From NCBI GenBank assembly GCA_022451835.1, contig JAKUNX010000024.1:1-18213 (forward strand): DNA of 18,213 nt. The letters are read 5' to 3'. The notes under the pieces are model-generated. The model made no database searches and had not been told where the DNA came from. It worked only from the letters and a program-made list of their open reading frames with translations. Made by a program: the position numbers and the translations under genes. This DNA is from Candidatus Poseidoniaceae archaeon (GTDB lineage Archaea; Thermoplasmatota; Poseidoniia; Poseidoniales; Poseidoniaceae). Shown in pieces: positions 1 to 6,003 of this stretch (position 1 is the stretch's first letter; every line of letters starts with the position of its first letter).

Positions 1-208
1 AAACTCCTGCAGATGAATACCAAATTCTTTCCTGAGAATTAGTTGCTGAATTTCCATTGTTACTTGTGGTGGATGAGTCTGTTGATTCATCATTTCCACT
101 AGTGGAATCCTGTTCTTCTTCTGCTTCTGTAGTTGATGTTGCTCCAAAGCAACCACTCATCATTAGCAATACCATCATCATCAATACAAACACTCTATCT
201 GTTGTCAT
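1..208 (-). CDS. Putative lipoprotein, N-terminal part only
   Basis: Reading the minus strand from an ATG at 208 gives an open frame of 69 codons that runs off the left edge of the window without a stop. The first 20 residues are a short signal peptide with a Met/Leu/Val-rich core (FVLMMMVLLMM) ending in a lipobox-like SGC, with Cys20 as the predicted lipidated residue. After it comes a low-complexity Ser/Thr/Glu/Asn-rich spacer of about 40 residues, typical of archaeal surface lipoproteins. A GGTGGT ribosome binding site lies 5 bases before the ATG, supporting the start. The functional domain lies outside the window, so no role can be given; a solute-binding or other surface-exposed lipoprotein is possible. 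Overlapping plus-strand frames are low-complexity shadows. Confidence 0.75.
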   Translation of the reverse strand, partial: MTTDRVFVLMMMVLLMMSGCFGATSTTEAEEEQDSTSGNDESTDSSTTSNNGNSATNSQERIWYSSAGV

Positions 209-290
209 GTCAACCACCACAATCCCGAACTGTATTTATTTATCGCCTCCATTTAACTCATTTAGTATTCAACAATGTCAATACAGCCAC

Positions 291-330
291 TGTCGTTAGA
301 CGCGGGGGTTCAAATCCCTCTCTCGGCGCC
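291..330 (+). tRNA. 3' fragment of a tRNA gene (serine-like), no 5' half in view
   Basis: The stretch folds like the end of a tRNA. T-stem 304-308 (GGGGG) pairs with 316-320 (CCCTC) around the T-loop TTCAAAT (309-315). Then comes a 7-base acceptor strand TCTCGGC (321-327), a G at the discriminator position (328) and CC. Bases 291-302 can form a small variable arm (TGTC/GACG around GTTA). An acceptor complement GCCGAGA plus discriminator G suggests tRNA-Ser. No sequence resembling the required 5' acceptor strand, D-arm or anticodon arm is found between 1 and 290, so this is not a complete gene. It may be an attachment-site scar, a degraded tRNA or the 3' half of a split tRNA. Confidence 0.55.
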
Positions 331-1086
331 TTACATGTAAAATGCATCATGTGTTTGAGTAATTTCTGAAACTAAATCTTCTTTATTACTAGGTGAGATC
401 TGTTTAAGTTTGTCAATCAATTTTTCGTTAGCATCATTAGGAATTAGCAATTTTAATCCAAACCACTTGTCAATTGATTTAAGCAGGTTTTGTGAAGCGG
501 TTATATCACCACTAGCACCAATTGTCGTAGCTATGGCGCATGCCGAATTTATGTCATAAACAGGTCCCAGTGAAGACAATAAAGCAGCCATTCCAATTGC
601 TCCCGAACTTGGCTCGTCCCTTCTTACATTTGCCCCACGAGATTCTAAATCTACTCTGTACGAACTACTACTTGGAACAATAAATATCTCTTTTCTTGCT
701 GCTTCATCTACCATTCCTGCTAAAACTATTAATTCAGCAACATTATTTTGCTTAAGTAATTCCAATATCTCTCTGGCCATATATCCTTGATTATTAGGCT
801 CTAATGGTTGTGATGTGCCGGTAATTGTAAGTAAGTACTCACCTTCACCAAACTGAATTGCTTTGACTGATAGATGCGGAGGCGAAAGCAATCCATCTTC
901 ATCCAAAGTCGCAAGAGGTGGTAAAGCGGTATGATGTAGTCTAGCCAATTCAATCGATTCATTAGTTGAGTTTAAAGCATCTATTGCGGCTTTTCCAATG
1001 TTTCCAACTCCAGGCAAAGAAAAAAGGCAAATCTTTGAATTTAAGAGATTACTATGGCCATTACGCCACTCTACCAATAAACTCAT
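331..1086 (-). CDS. PAC2-family protein (proteasome-assembly-chaperone-like)
   Basis: The 251-residue protein belongs to the archaeal PAC2 family, homologous to eukaryotic proteasome assembly chaperone 2, which often lies downstream of nop10 in archaea. The diagnostic glycine-rich motif LPGVGNIGK lies about 24 residues from the N-terminus, where family members carry a G-x-PGVG-x-x-G type sequence. The middle contains a Rossmann-like 'ELIVLAGMVDEA' strand and a Gly/Ala-rich 'SGAIGMAALL' segment seen in the family. I chose the ATG at 1086. A frame extension to TTG 1137 exists but has no ribosome binding site and adds unlike sequence. A TATA-like TTATAC centred about 27 bases before the ATG would suit leaderless initiation. 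It is the last gene of the translation cluster; its biochemical role in archaea is not established. Confidence 0.8.
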   Translation of the reverse strand: MSLLVEWRNGHSNLLNSKICLFSLPGVGNIGKAAIDALNSTNESIELARLHHTALPPLATLDEDGLLSPPHLSVKAIQFGEGEYLLTITGTSQPLEPNNQGYMAREILELLKQNNVAELIVLAGMVDEAARKEIFIVPSSSSYRVDLESRGANVRRDEPSSGAIGMAALLSSLGPVYDINSACAIATTIGASGDITASQNLLKSIDKWFGLKLLIPNDANEKLIDKLKQISPSNKEDLVSEITQTHDAFYM

Positions 1087-1173
1087 ACTTATCGAATCAT
1101 TCAATAAGCAGTATAATGTTTGACATGACTGAAACAAAAAAACTTAGTTTTCTAAACAGAATAAGTCAATCCG

Positions 1174-1410
1174 CTACTCCTCTTCAGAAGCATTACTTCT
1201 AGTTTCAGTGATTTTTTCTAAACTTGGCAGTGACTCTAACCACTCCTTTGATTCAACATTGTACATTTTTCTACGAATATTTGCACGTTGGTCTTCAGGA
1301 GACCATTTCATTGGTGCAGCAGCATTTGCAGTTTCGTCACAGTACGGGCAATCACGTTGCAAAGTCCATGCTTTACACTTACTACAATTTTGCAATAATT
1401 GTCTTGCCAT
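1174..1410 (-). CDS. nop10: H/ACA RNP protein Nop10
   Basis: Nop10 is the small zinc-binding subunit of archaeal H/ACA ribonucleoproteins. It stabilises the Cbf5 pseudouridine synthase on guide RNA for rRNA modification. The 78-residue sequence shows the family pattern: CxxC (Cys9, Cys12), a second CPYC (Cys21, Cys24), and the following 'AAPMKWSPEDQRANIRRK' segment that matches the Cbf5-binding Pro-x-x-x-SPED signature. Archaeal Nop10 is usually about 55-60 residues; the final 20 or so acidic residues here look like a lineage extension. The gene lies 39 bases after the aIF2α stop and has no strong SD. A TATA-like TAATCATAAA about 26 bases before the ATG could allow its own leaderless transcript, though co-transcription with the genes upstream is the simpler reading. 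Confidence 0.93.
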   Translation of the reverse strand: MARQLLQNCSKCKAWTLQRDCPYCDETANAAAPMKWSPEDQRANIRRKMYNVESKEWLESLPSLEKITETRSNASEEE

Positions 1411-1449
1411 GCTATTGCCTAACAGTTATCGTTTATGATTAAGTCGGTA

Positions 1450-2235
1450 TTAATCTCTATAACTAGTCGCTTGTCCACCGTTTTCTTCCATGACACTAAC
1501 GATTAATTTTGTTACTTCAATCCACAAATCTTCTGCAGTTTTGAAATCTGGAGCTTTCAAAACAATCCTATATTCAGGAGCCCCATCATAAAAACACATT
1601 ACAGAAACTTCATCTTTTTCAGAAGTATACTTCTCAGCAGATAATAGTGCGCTTCTAATTACTTCTACGCCATTTTCAACATTGATAGATAGATTCAAAC
1701 TGCCTTTAATCTCAACAAATGGTGGAATAATATTTTCTATTGCAATCTCAATAAATTCAGAAATCCAATCCCCTTCGAAACCAGCGTCGATTATTGATGA
1801 TTCATTCATTGCAGCCTCTTCAAATGAAGAATACAATGTTCCAAAAGCAGAGATTAAATCTTCACCAGTTGAATCTCTTTCAGATTCACTCCAGCCTACC
1901 TTTTCTCCAAGTACTTTCAATAATTGCAATGATCTTTGCTCATTCTTCCATTCTTGCAATCTATCTCTGCGTCTTTCTTCAGATACGGACTTAAGTGATA
2001 ATTCTAGAGAAGAACCATCTTTCTTGGTACGCATTACTTTACATATCAATCTTTGACCATCACGAACAAATGTTCTGATATTCTTTACCCAACCACTGGC
2101 AATTTCACCGATGAAAATAAATCCTTCAATACCTGGATACTCATCAAAATCTACGTAAACTCCATTTTGCTTAACATTCTTGACGGTTACTACAACAAGT
2201 TCCCCTTCCTGAGGGGCATTAACTTGTTCACTCAT
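1450..2235 (-). CDS. eif2a: Translation initiation factor aIF2, alpha subunit
   Basis: This is the alpha subunit of the heterotrimeric factor that brings initiator Met-tRNA to the small ribosomal subunit. The 261-residue length is normal for the archaeal protein. An N-terminal S1/OB-fold RNA-binding domain spans about residues 10-85, with 'GELVVVTVKNVKQNGVYVDFDEYPGIEGFI' as its hallmark (only the pattern G-x-V-x-x-NGVYVDFDEY need be noted). A helical domain follows (about 86-175), then a C-terminal alpha/beta domain (about 175-261) that contacts the gamma subunit. The ATG at 2235 directly follows a perfect inverted repeat that contains the GGAGG ribosome binding site, 10 bases before the start. 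The position after rps27e is the classic archaeal order. Confidence 0.95.
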   Translation of the reverse strand: MSEQVNAPQEGELVVVTVKNVKQNGVYVDFDEYPGIEGFIFIGEIASGWVKNIRTFVRDGQRLICKVMRTKKDGSSLELSLKSVSEERRRDRLQEWKNEQRSLQLLKVLGEKVGWSESERDSTGEDLISAFGTLYSSFEEAAMNESSIIDAGFEGDWISEFIEIAIENIIPPFVEIKGSLNLSINVENGVEVIRSALLSAEKYTSEKDEVSVMCFYDGAPEYRIVLKAPDFKTAEDLWIEVTKLIVSVMEENGGQATSYRD

Positions 2236-2250
2236 GGAGGCTCAGCCTCC
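2236..2250 (-). promoter_or_regulatory. Inverted repeat enclosing the aIF2α ribosome binding site
   Basis: The 15 bases between the rps27e stop and the aIF2α start are a perfect inverted repeat, on the minus strand GGAGGCT-G-AGCCTCC. The left arm is the SD sequence GGAGG. In mRNA this could form a 6-bp stem with a UGA triloop (or 5 bp with a 5-base loop) that masks the SD. Ribosomes finishing rps27e would end right at its edge, which suggests translational coupling. The sequence is certain; the regulatory role is inference. Confidence 0.55.
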
Positions 2251-2421
2251 TCATTCCATAGCTTCGACCATTTTGCAGCCGACAAGTTTTGCATTTCCGC
2301 CAGATGGTGCTGTTAAAGTAGCTCCGCAAACAGAGCAAGAAATAACTGTGGTTGCTCTAGAAAAAATAACAGATTCAGATCCACAGTCTTTACAAGTTAC
2401 TTTGATAAAATTTCCAGCCAC
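2251..2421 (-). CDS. rps27e: Small ribosomal subunit protein eS27
   Basis: This 56-residue zinc-ribbon protein of the small subunit is read from a GTG at 2421. The predicted sequence begins MAGNFIKVTCKDCGSE and has the complete four-cysteine site Cys10-x2-Cys13 ... Cys29-x2-Cys32, followed by the family's 'TAPSGGNAKLVGCKMVE' ending. The start is supported by GAGGTGA, 4 bases upstream, which overlaps the rpl44e stop codon. It lies 9 bases downstream of rpl44e and 15 bases upstream of aIF2α, the standard archaeal arrangement. A plus-strand open frame over the same bases is a shadow. Confidence 0.96.
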   Translation of the reverse strand: MAGNFIKVTCKDCGSESVIFSRATTVISCSVCGATLTAPSGGNAKLVGCKMVEAME

Positions 2422-2430
2422 TTAATCACC

Positions 2431-2715
2431 TCATTTGTCTACTAATTCGAATTTCTTAGCTCTTTGACATGGGGCATAATGTGCCTTTCCAGTCTCTGTG
2501 CATCTAAATAGGATATTTACTCTCTTGGTTGGCTTTTCTCTACCATCTGGCTTCGGACGAGGGAAACCTCTGTAACCAGCCATTACTCTTCGGAATCTTC
2601 TTTGCCCCCACTTAAGTTCAGAAGCACGCTTTTTCTTTACGCGCTCCACTGTGTGCATGGTATGCTTACCAGCCGAGGGGCTGTATCGCTTGATTTGACG
2701 AGGCATCTTGACCAT
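2431..2715 (-). CDS. rpl44e: Large ribosomal subunit protein eL42 (L44e), zinc ligands mostly lost
   Basis: This 94-residue basic protein is the archaeal eL42/L44e, located near the ribosomal E site. The family frame is clear: MPRQIKRYSP at the start, KHTMHTVE, a GQRR..RVMAGYRG basic middle, and RCTETGKAHY..RAKKFELVDK at the end. The usual zinc ribbon is degraded. The first pair normally found as YCPxC is Ser12 and Ala15 here; the second pair keeps Cys72 but has Thr75. Two ATGs are possible (2715 and 2706); AAGGTGGT lies 3 bases before the first, so that one is chosen. It is the first gene of the cluster. Confidence 0.93.
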   Translation of the reverse strand: MVKMPRQIKRYSPSAGKHTMHTVERVKKKRASELKWGQRRFRRVMAGYRGFPRPKPDGREKPTKRVNILFRCTETGKAHYAPCQRAKKFELVDK

Positions 2716-2733
2716 GGTACCACCTTGAGCATT

Positions 2734-2760
2734 CGACCCACTAAGGTCGGGTATTTAGAA
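2734..2760 (-). promoter_or_regulatory. Promoter of the rpl44e translation operon
   Basis: On the minus strand a TATA-like TTCTAAATAC (2760-2751) lies about 40 bases before the rpl44e ATG. This puts the transcription start near 2729 and leaves a short leader with the AAGGTGGT ribosome binding site. Between the box and the predicted start is a 5-bp inverted repeat (CGACC 2734-2738 / GGTCG 2745-2749), which may be chance. The motif is judged by eye. Confidence 0.5.
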
Positions 2761-2800
2761 ACTCCGTATATCTTTGAATAAGAAAACAGATGACTGAACC

Positions 2801-2847
2801 TTAAATTTAGGGATGAAATAATTAATCCGTTGGTCTTCCAAAGACCA
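2801..2847 (+). promoter_or_regulatory. Promoter region and inverted repeat ahead of the membrane-protein pair
   Basis: Two A/T boxes are seen, TTAAATTT (2801-2808) and AAATAATTAA (2816-2825). They are followed by a perfect 7-bp inverted repeat TGGTCTT-CCA-AAGACCA (2831-2847) whose last base is the A of the start codon. No SD sequence precedes the ATG. With the second box the transcript would be leaderless and the repeat would sit between TATA and start as an operator. With the first box the mRNA would begin with this hairpin. Confidence 0.5.
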
Positions 2848-3638
2848 TGGATGAAATAGTTGAAGCGGCATTACTTTTCTGGCTGCCCTTCGCTTTCATA
2901 CCATTTGGTCTTTGGTTTTCACAAGTAAAATCTTCGATTATTTCGAGTAGAATTGGCTATCTAATTGCGTTATTTGGCGTAATTTTTGTTTTGGCTAGTC
3001 CATGGACAGTTCCTAAATCACCATCAAGTGCCGTAGGTCATTTATTGGGTTTTATCGCAGGTCCAACAATAATGATTTTGATTGGATTATTTAAGATTGC
3101 ATACTCTGGCAATGTACCGGTTGGCAGACTTAGTATTAATGACAGAAATTTTGGTTTAGCATTATTTTTTATTGGCATCATCTGGTTTTCATTAATGCAT
3201 TGGTGGGAAATTACGCCAGTGATGAGTTCAGGTGAAATTAATCGATATTGGCTTATATTCTTGCCAAATTTACTGATCTCTCTAACCTGTTTATCATTGG
3301 CAGGCGGTTTGGCCATGTTGTCATTTGGTGATTCTCGGACAAGTGAATCACGATATCTATTTGGTACATCAATTGTGTCATTTGCATTTTTAATCTGTGC
3401 AATGAATATAGATTCAACAAACATAGATGCTGTTGGATTTAGGGAATATGTTTGGTTGTCGATTGCTGACTTAATTGGTATTGTTATCGGTTCAGTATTG
3501 GCGATAATTTGCTTTGCATCTGTTATATTTGTCTATGAGAATACTTTACCTAAACCAAAATCAATAGATGCTCCAACTACTGAGGAGTTATCAAAAATCT
3601 CACAAGTAATACTTGACAATATTGGAGGTGAGGAATAA
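2847..3638 (+). CDS. Multi-pass membrane protein of unknown function
   Basis: I do not recognise a family. The 263-residue protein is hydrophobic with about seven membrane segments (approximate residues 7-28, 34-53, 63-88, 100-123, 131-155, 168-188 and 200-228) and a short charged cytosolic tail ending ISQVILDNIGGEE. Loops carry few charged residues, and I see no catalytic or transport signature. The ATG lies on an inverted repeat without an SD, suggesting leaderless initiation. Its TAA shares one base with the ATG of the next gene, and GAGGTGAGG just before the stop serves as the partner's ribosome binding site. The two are thus co-translated and their products probably interact in the membrane. 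Confidence 0.8.
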   Translation: MDEIVEAALLFWLPFAFIPFGLWFSQVKSSIISSRIGYLIALFGVIFVLASPWTVPKSPSSAVGHLLGFIAGPTIMILIGLFKIAYSGNVPVGRLSINDRNFGLALFFIGIIWFSLMHWWEITPVMSSGEINRYWLIFLPNLLISLTCLSLAGGLAMLSFGDSRTSESRYLFGTSIVSFAFLICAMNIDSTNIDAVGFREYVWLSIADLIGIVIGSVLAIICFASVIFVYENTLPKPKSIDAPTTEELSKISQVILDNIGGEE

Positions 3639-4117
3639 TGGCTGAAAACAACAAGCCATCAGCAAAGGTAGTATTGATCGGGCTATTATTCCCAGTCATA
3701 TTGATTATCGCTCTTGATTATACTATTAATGGAGAAATTCCAGGTTTTGGAATTGATGATTTGAATCCAAGAATTGCTAATTCTGTATTGACTTCATTCA
3801 TTCTAGTATCAACCTTTTTGCTGGGTAACATGTTCTTTTATGGTGAATCTAGAAAGCGGCCTTTAGCGCCTATTTTTGGCATGATAGTTGCTGTTCTGAT
3901 AGGTTTGTTTGCAACAGTATTTTTCATCAATCAAGGTCCAATGTTGTTGGAGGGTAATGGATCAGTACGTGCTCAGCTAGTTTACAACATAGGGCATACA
4001 ATTGTATCGATATTGGCCTTGACGCTGTCTCTAATTATTACCCTTGGAATATTATTCTCTACAATTACCCACTCGTCATCAAAAATCTCCAATACCTCCT
4101 TTTTTGAAGAAGAATAA
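3638..4117 (+). CDS. Four-pass membrane protein of unknown function, partner of the preceding gene
   Basis: This 159-residue protein has four predicted membrane segments (about residues 9-28, 50-68, 78-100 and 115-147) and a short acidic C-terminus. No family was recognised. Overlap of its ATG with the stop of the upstream gene and the GAGGTGAGG ribosome binding site inside that gene indicate tight translational coupling. A paired 7-TM/4-TM arrangement could be a membrane complex, but there is no ATPase, binding protein or redox motif nearby to suggest what it does. The next gene (rpl37e) has its own promoter-like sequence. Confidence 0.8.
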   Translation: MAENNKPSAKVVLIGLLFPVILIIALDYTINGEIPGFGIDDLNPRIANSVLTSFILVSTFLLGNMFFYGESRKRPLAPIFGMIVAVLIGLFATVFFINQGPMLLEGNGSVRAQLVYNIGHTIVSILALTLSLIITLGILFSTITHSSSKISNTSFFEEE

Positions 4118-4133
4118 TTATTTCTTATCTCCG

Positions 4134-4175
4134 TTTATTTCATAAAGGATTGGTAGGTGGGCGAAACGCTGAGGT
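4134..4175 (+). promoter_or_regulatory. Promoter and ribosome binding site of rpl37e
   Basis: TTTATTTCATAA (4134-4145) is TATA-like and predicts a start near 4165. GAGGT (4171-4175) then lies 6 bases before the ATG at 4182. This spacing decides for 4182 over the in-frame TTG at 4176, which would sit directly on the SD sequence. Confidence 0.55.
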
Positions 4176-4181
4176 TTGATT

Positions 4182-4361
4182 ATGTCAAAAGGTACTCCAT
4201 CTATGGGCCGTCGCCAAAAGACTACACACATCAGATGTAGAAGGTGTGGGAGAAATGCTTACCACAAGCAAAAAGGCGTCTGTGCAGCATGTGGATACGG
4301 AGCTACAGCAAAGATGAGAAAGTATAGTTGGTCTAAGAAAACCCATCGTCCTAAGGCTTAA
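4182..4361 (+). CDS. rpl37e: Large ribosomal subunit protein eL37
   Basis: This 59-residue zinc-ribbon protein is the archaeal eL37, bound near the 5.8S-like region of 23S rRNA and conserved in archaea and eukaryotes. The sequence opens MSKGTPSMGRRQKTTHIRC, as expected. It has a complete CxxC...CxxC ribbon (CRRC and CAAC, separated by 14 residues) and closes with the basic KMRKYSWSKKTHRPKA. The start at ATG 4182 is set by GAGGT 6 bases upstream. The gene lies between the unrecognised membrane pair and purF, 67 bases before the purF start codon. Confidence 0.96.
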   Translation: MSKGTPSMGRRQKTTHIRCRRCGRNAYHKQKGVCAACGYGATAKMRKYSWSKKTHRPKA

Positions 4362-4388
4362 TTTGCCAAAATTAGTAACAACAAAACT

Positions 4389-4410
4389 TTAGCAAACAAT
4401 CATTTGCTAA
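4389..4410 (+). promoter_or_regulatory. Perfect 8-bp inverted repeat upstream of purF
   Basis: TTAGCAAA (4389-4396) and TTTGCTAA (4403-4410) are perfect inverted arms around CAATCA. The centre is about 29 bases before the purF start codon. The A/T-rich arms and lack of a following T-tract fit a protein-binding operator better than a terminator for rpl37e. A role in purine control is inference. Confidence 0.5.
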
Positions 4411-4428
4411 TTGAACTGTGGTGATACT

Positions 4429-5967
4429 GTGTGCGGCATTATTGGTGTTGTTGGTAGGGAAGGGAGCCATGTAAATCAATTGATTTACGATGGTTTGACT
4501 GTATTGCAACATCGTGGTCAAGATGCAGCAGGAATAATGACTGAATATAACGGTCAGTTTAGGCTTAGAAAATCCAATGGCCTTGTTCCAAATATATTCT
4601 ACACTCGTCACATGCAGAGACTACAAGGTCACATCGGAATAGGCCATGTAAGGTATCCAACTGCTGGAACATCTTCCAAGGCCGAATCACAGCCATTTTT
4701 CGTTAATTCCCCATATGGTCTGTCAATTGCTCATAATGGGAATCTTACCAATGCGGCAGAATTGAGGAAAATTCTTCGCGATAAATATTTCAGACATATG
4801 AATACAAAAAGCGATTCAGAAATATTACTCAATATACTTGCAGTGGAATTGACAAAGTATTCTTCTGACCTGTCAATTGAAGGCGATCCACATCTTGACA
4901 TAGAAACCGTATTCAATGCTATTTCTGCATTGAATAAATACGTCAAAGGAGGATATGCTTGCGTTTCAATGATATCTGAATATGGGCTCTTGGCTTTTCG
5001 TGATCCCAATGGAATAAGGCCACTTATCTTTGGTAAACGTGAATCAGATGAAGGTACAGAATGGATTGTTGGTAGCGAATCTGTAGCAATTACAGCTCTT
5101 GGCTTTGAAATTGAGAGAGACCTGAAGCCTGGAGAAGCGATATTTATCTCTTCATCAGGACATTTATTTTCGAGAATATGTGCTGAAAAAACAAGCCGCA
5201 ACCCATGCATCTTCGAATATGTTTACTTCGCAAGACCGGATTCAGTAATCGATGGAATCTCGGTTTACGAAGCAAGATTAAATCAAGGCAAAATGTTAGC
5301 TCAAAGGATTATTGAGGATTGGCCCGACCATGATATTGATGCAGTAATTCCAATTCCTGATTCAGGAAGAATTGCAGCATTACAGATGGCCAATTCTCTT
5401 GGAGTGCCATATCGTGAAGGATTTGTTAAGAATCGATATGTTGGAAGGACATTTATTATGCCGGGACAAGAATTACGGGAAAAATCTGTACGGCGAAAAT
5501 TGAATACCATAGAGAATGAATTTAGAGGAAAGAATGTTCTATTGGTTGATGATTCTATAGTTAGAGGCACTACAAGTAAGCAAATTGTAGAAATGGCAAG
5601 AGAATCAGGAGCATCAAAAGTATACTTCGCCTCTGCAGCACCTCCGGTAAGATTTCCAAATGTTTACGGAATAGATATGCCAGCTACTACGGACTTTGTT
5701 GCTAATGGTAGAACTATTGAGGAAATTAATGATCACATAAAGTCAGATAAGTTATTTTATCAAACGCTTGAAGATTTACAAAAGTCAACACATAACGCCA
5801 GTTCAAGTGATATTGTATTTGATTCAAGTTGTTTTAATGGAGAATATGTTACAGGTGACGTATCTGAAGAGTATCTTGCAAGATTGCATGAACAACGTAA
5901 TGATGGCGCAAAAATGTCTTTTGATGATGACGACCAAATCTTAGATATCCATAATGATTCTACCTGA
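4429..5967 (+). CDS. purF: Amidophosphoribosyltransferase (glutamine PRPP amidotransferase)
   Basis: PurF catalyses the first committed step of purine synthesis, making 5-phosphoribosylamine from PRPP and glutamine. The start is a GTG at 4429 preceded by GGTGAT. It gives Met-Cys-Gly-Ile, so Cys2 becomes the N-terminal nucleophile after Met removal and no propeptide is encoded. A longer reading from TTG 4411 would bury this cysteine. The glutaminase domain (about 1-230) shows QHRGQDAAGI, VRYPTAG, AHNGNLTN and RDPNGIRPL. The phosphoribosyltransferase domain shows the PRPP loop VDDSIVRGTT (373-382). Of the four cysteines that hold the 4Fe-4S cluster in the Bacillus-type enzyme, Cys260 and Cys468 have equivalents, while Asn411 and Asp465 replace the others, so a cluster is unlikely. 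Length 512 residues is normal. Confidence 0.97.
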   Translation: MCGIIGVVGREGSHVNQLIYDGLTVLQHRGQDAAGIMTEYNGQFRLRKSNGLVPNIFYTRHMQRLQGHIGIGHVRYPTAGTSSKAESQPFFVNSPYGLSIAHNGNLTNAAELRKILRDKYFRHMNTKSDSEILLNILAVELTKYSSDLSIEGDPHLDIETVFNAISALNKYVKGGYACVSMISEYGLLAFRDPNGIRPLIFGKRESDEGTEWIVGSESVAITALGFEIERDLKPGEAIFISSSGHLFSRICAEKTSRNPCIFEYVYFARPDSVIDGISVYEARLNQGKMLAQRIIEDWPDHDIDAVIPIPDSGRIAALQMANSLGVPYREGFVKNRYVGRTFIMPGQELREKSVRRKLNTIENEFRGKNVLLVDDSIVRGTTSKQIVEMARESGASKVYFASAAPPVRFPNVYGIDMPATTDFVANGRTIEEINDHIKSDKLFYQTLEDLQKSTHNASSSDIVFDSSCFNGEYVTGDVSEEYLARLHEQRNDGAKMSFDDDDQILDIHNDST

Positions 5968-6003
5968 TGTGAATTTAATGGTGTCTAAGCAGGTGGAATT
6001 GTC

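Noticed and set aside
57..369. Two plus-strand open frames of about 80 codons near the left edge
   Set aside because: They oppose the lipoprotein N-terminus, have Ser/Val or hydrophobic low-complexity content, cross the tRNA fragment and lack good ribosome binding sites.
2668..2690. GCCGAGGGGCTG on the plus strand, resembling the 5' end of a tRNA-Ser that could pair with the fragment at 321-327
   Set aside because: It lies inside the conserved coding sequence of rpl44e on the other strand, more than 2 kb downstream, and no D-arm or anticodon arm follows.
4411..4428. Upstream TTG start for purF
   Set aside because: It would place six residues before the catalytic cysteine; the GTG at 4429 gives the mature Cys terminus directly and has GGTGAT before it.
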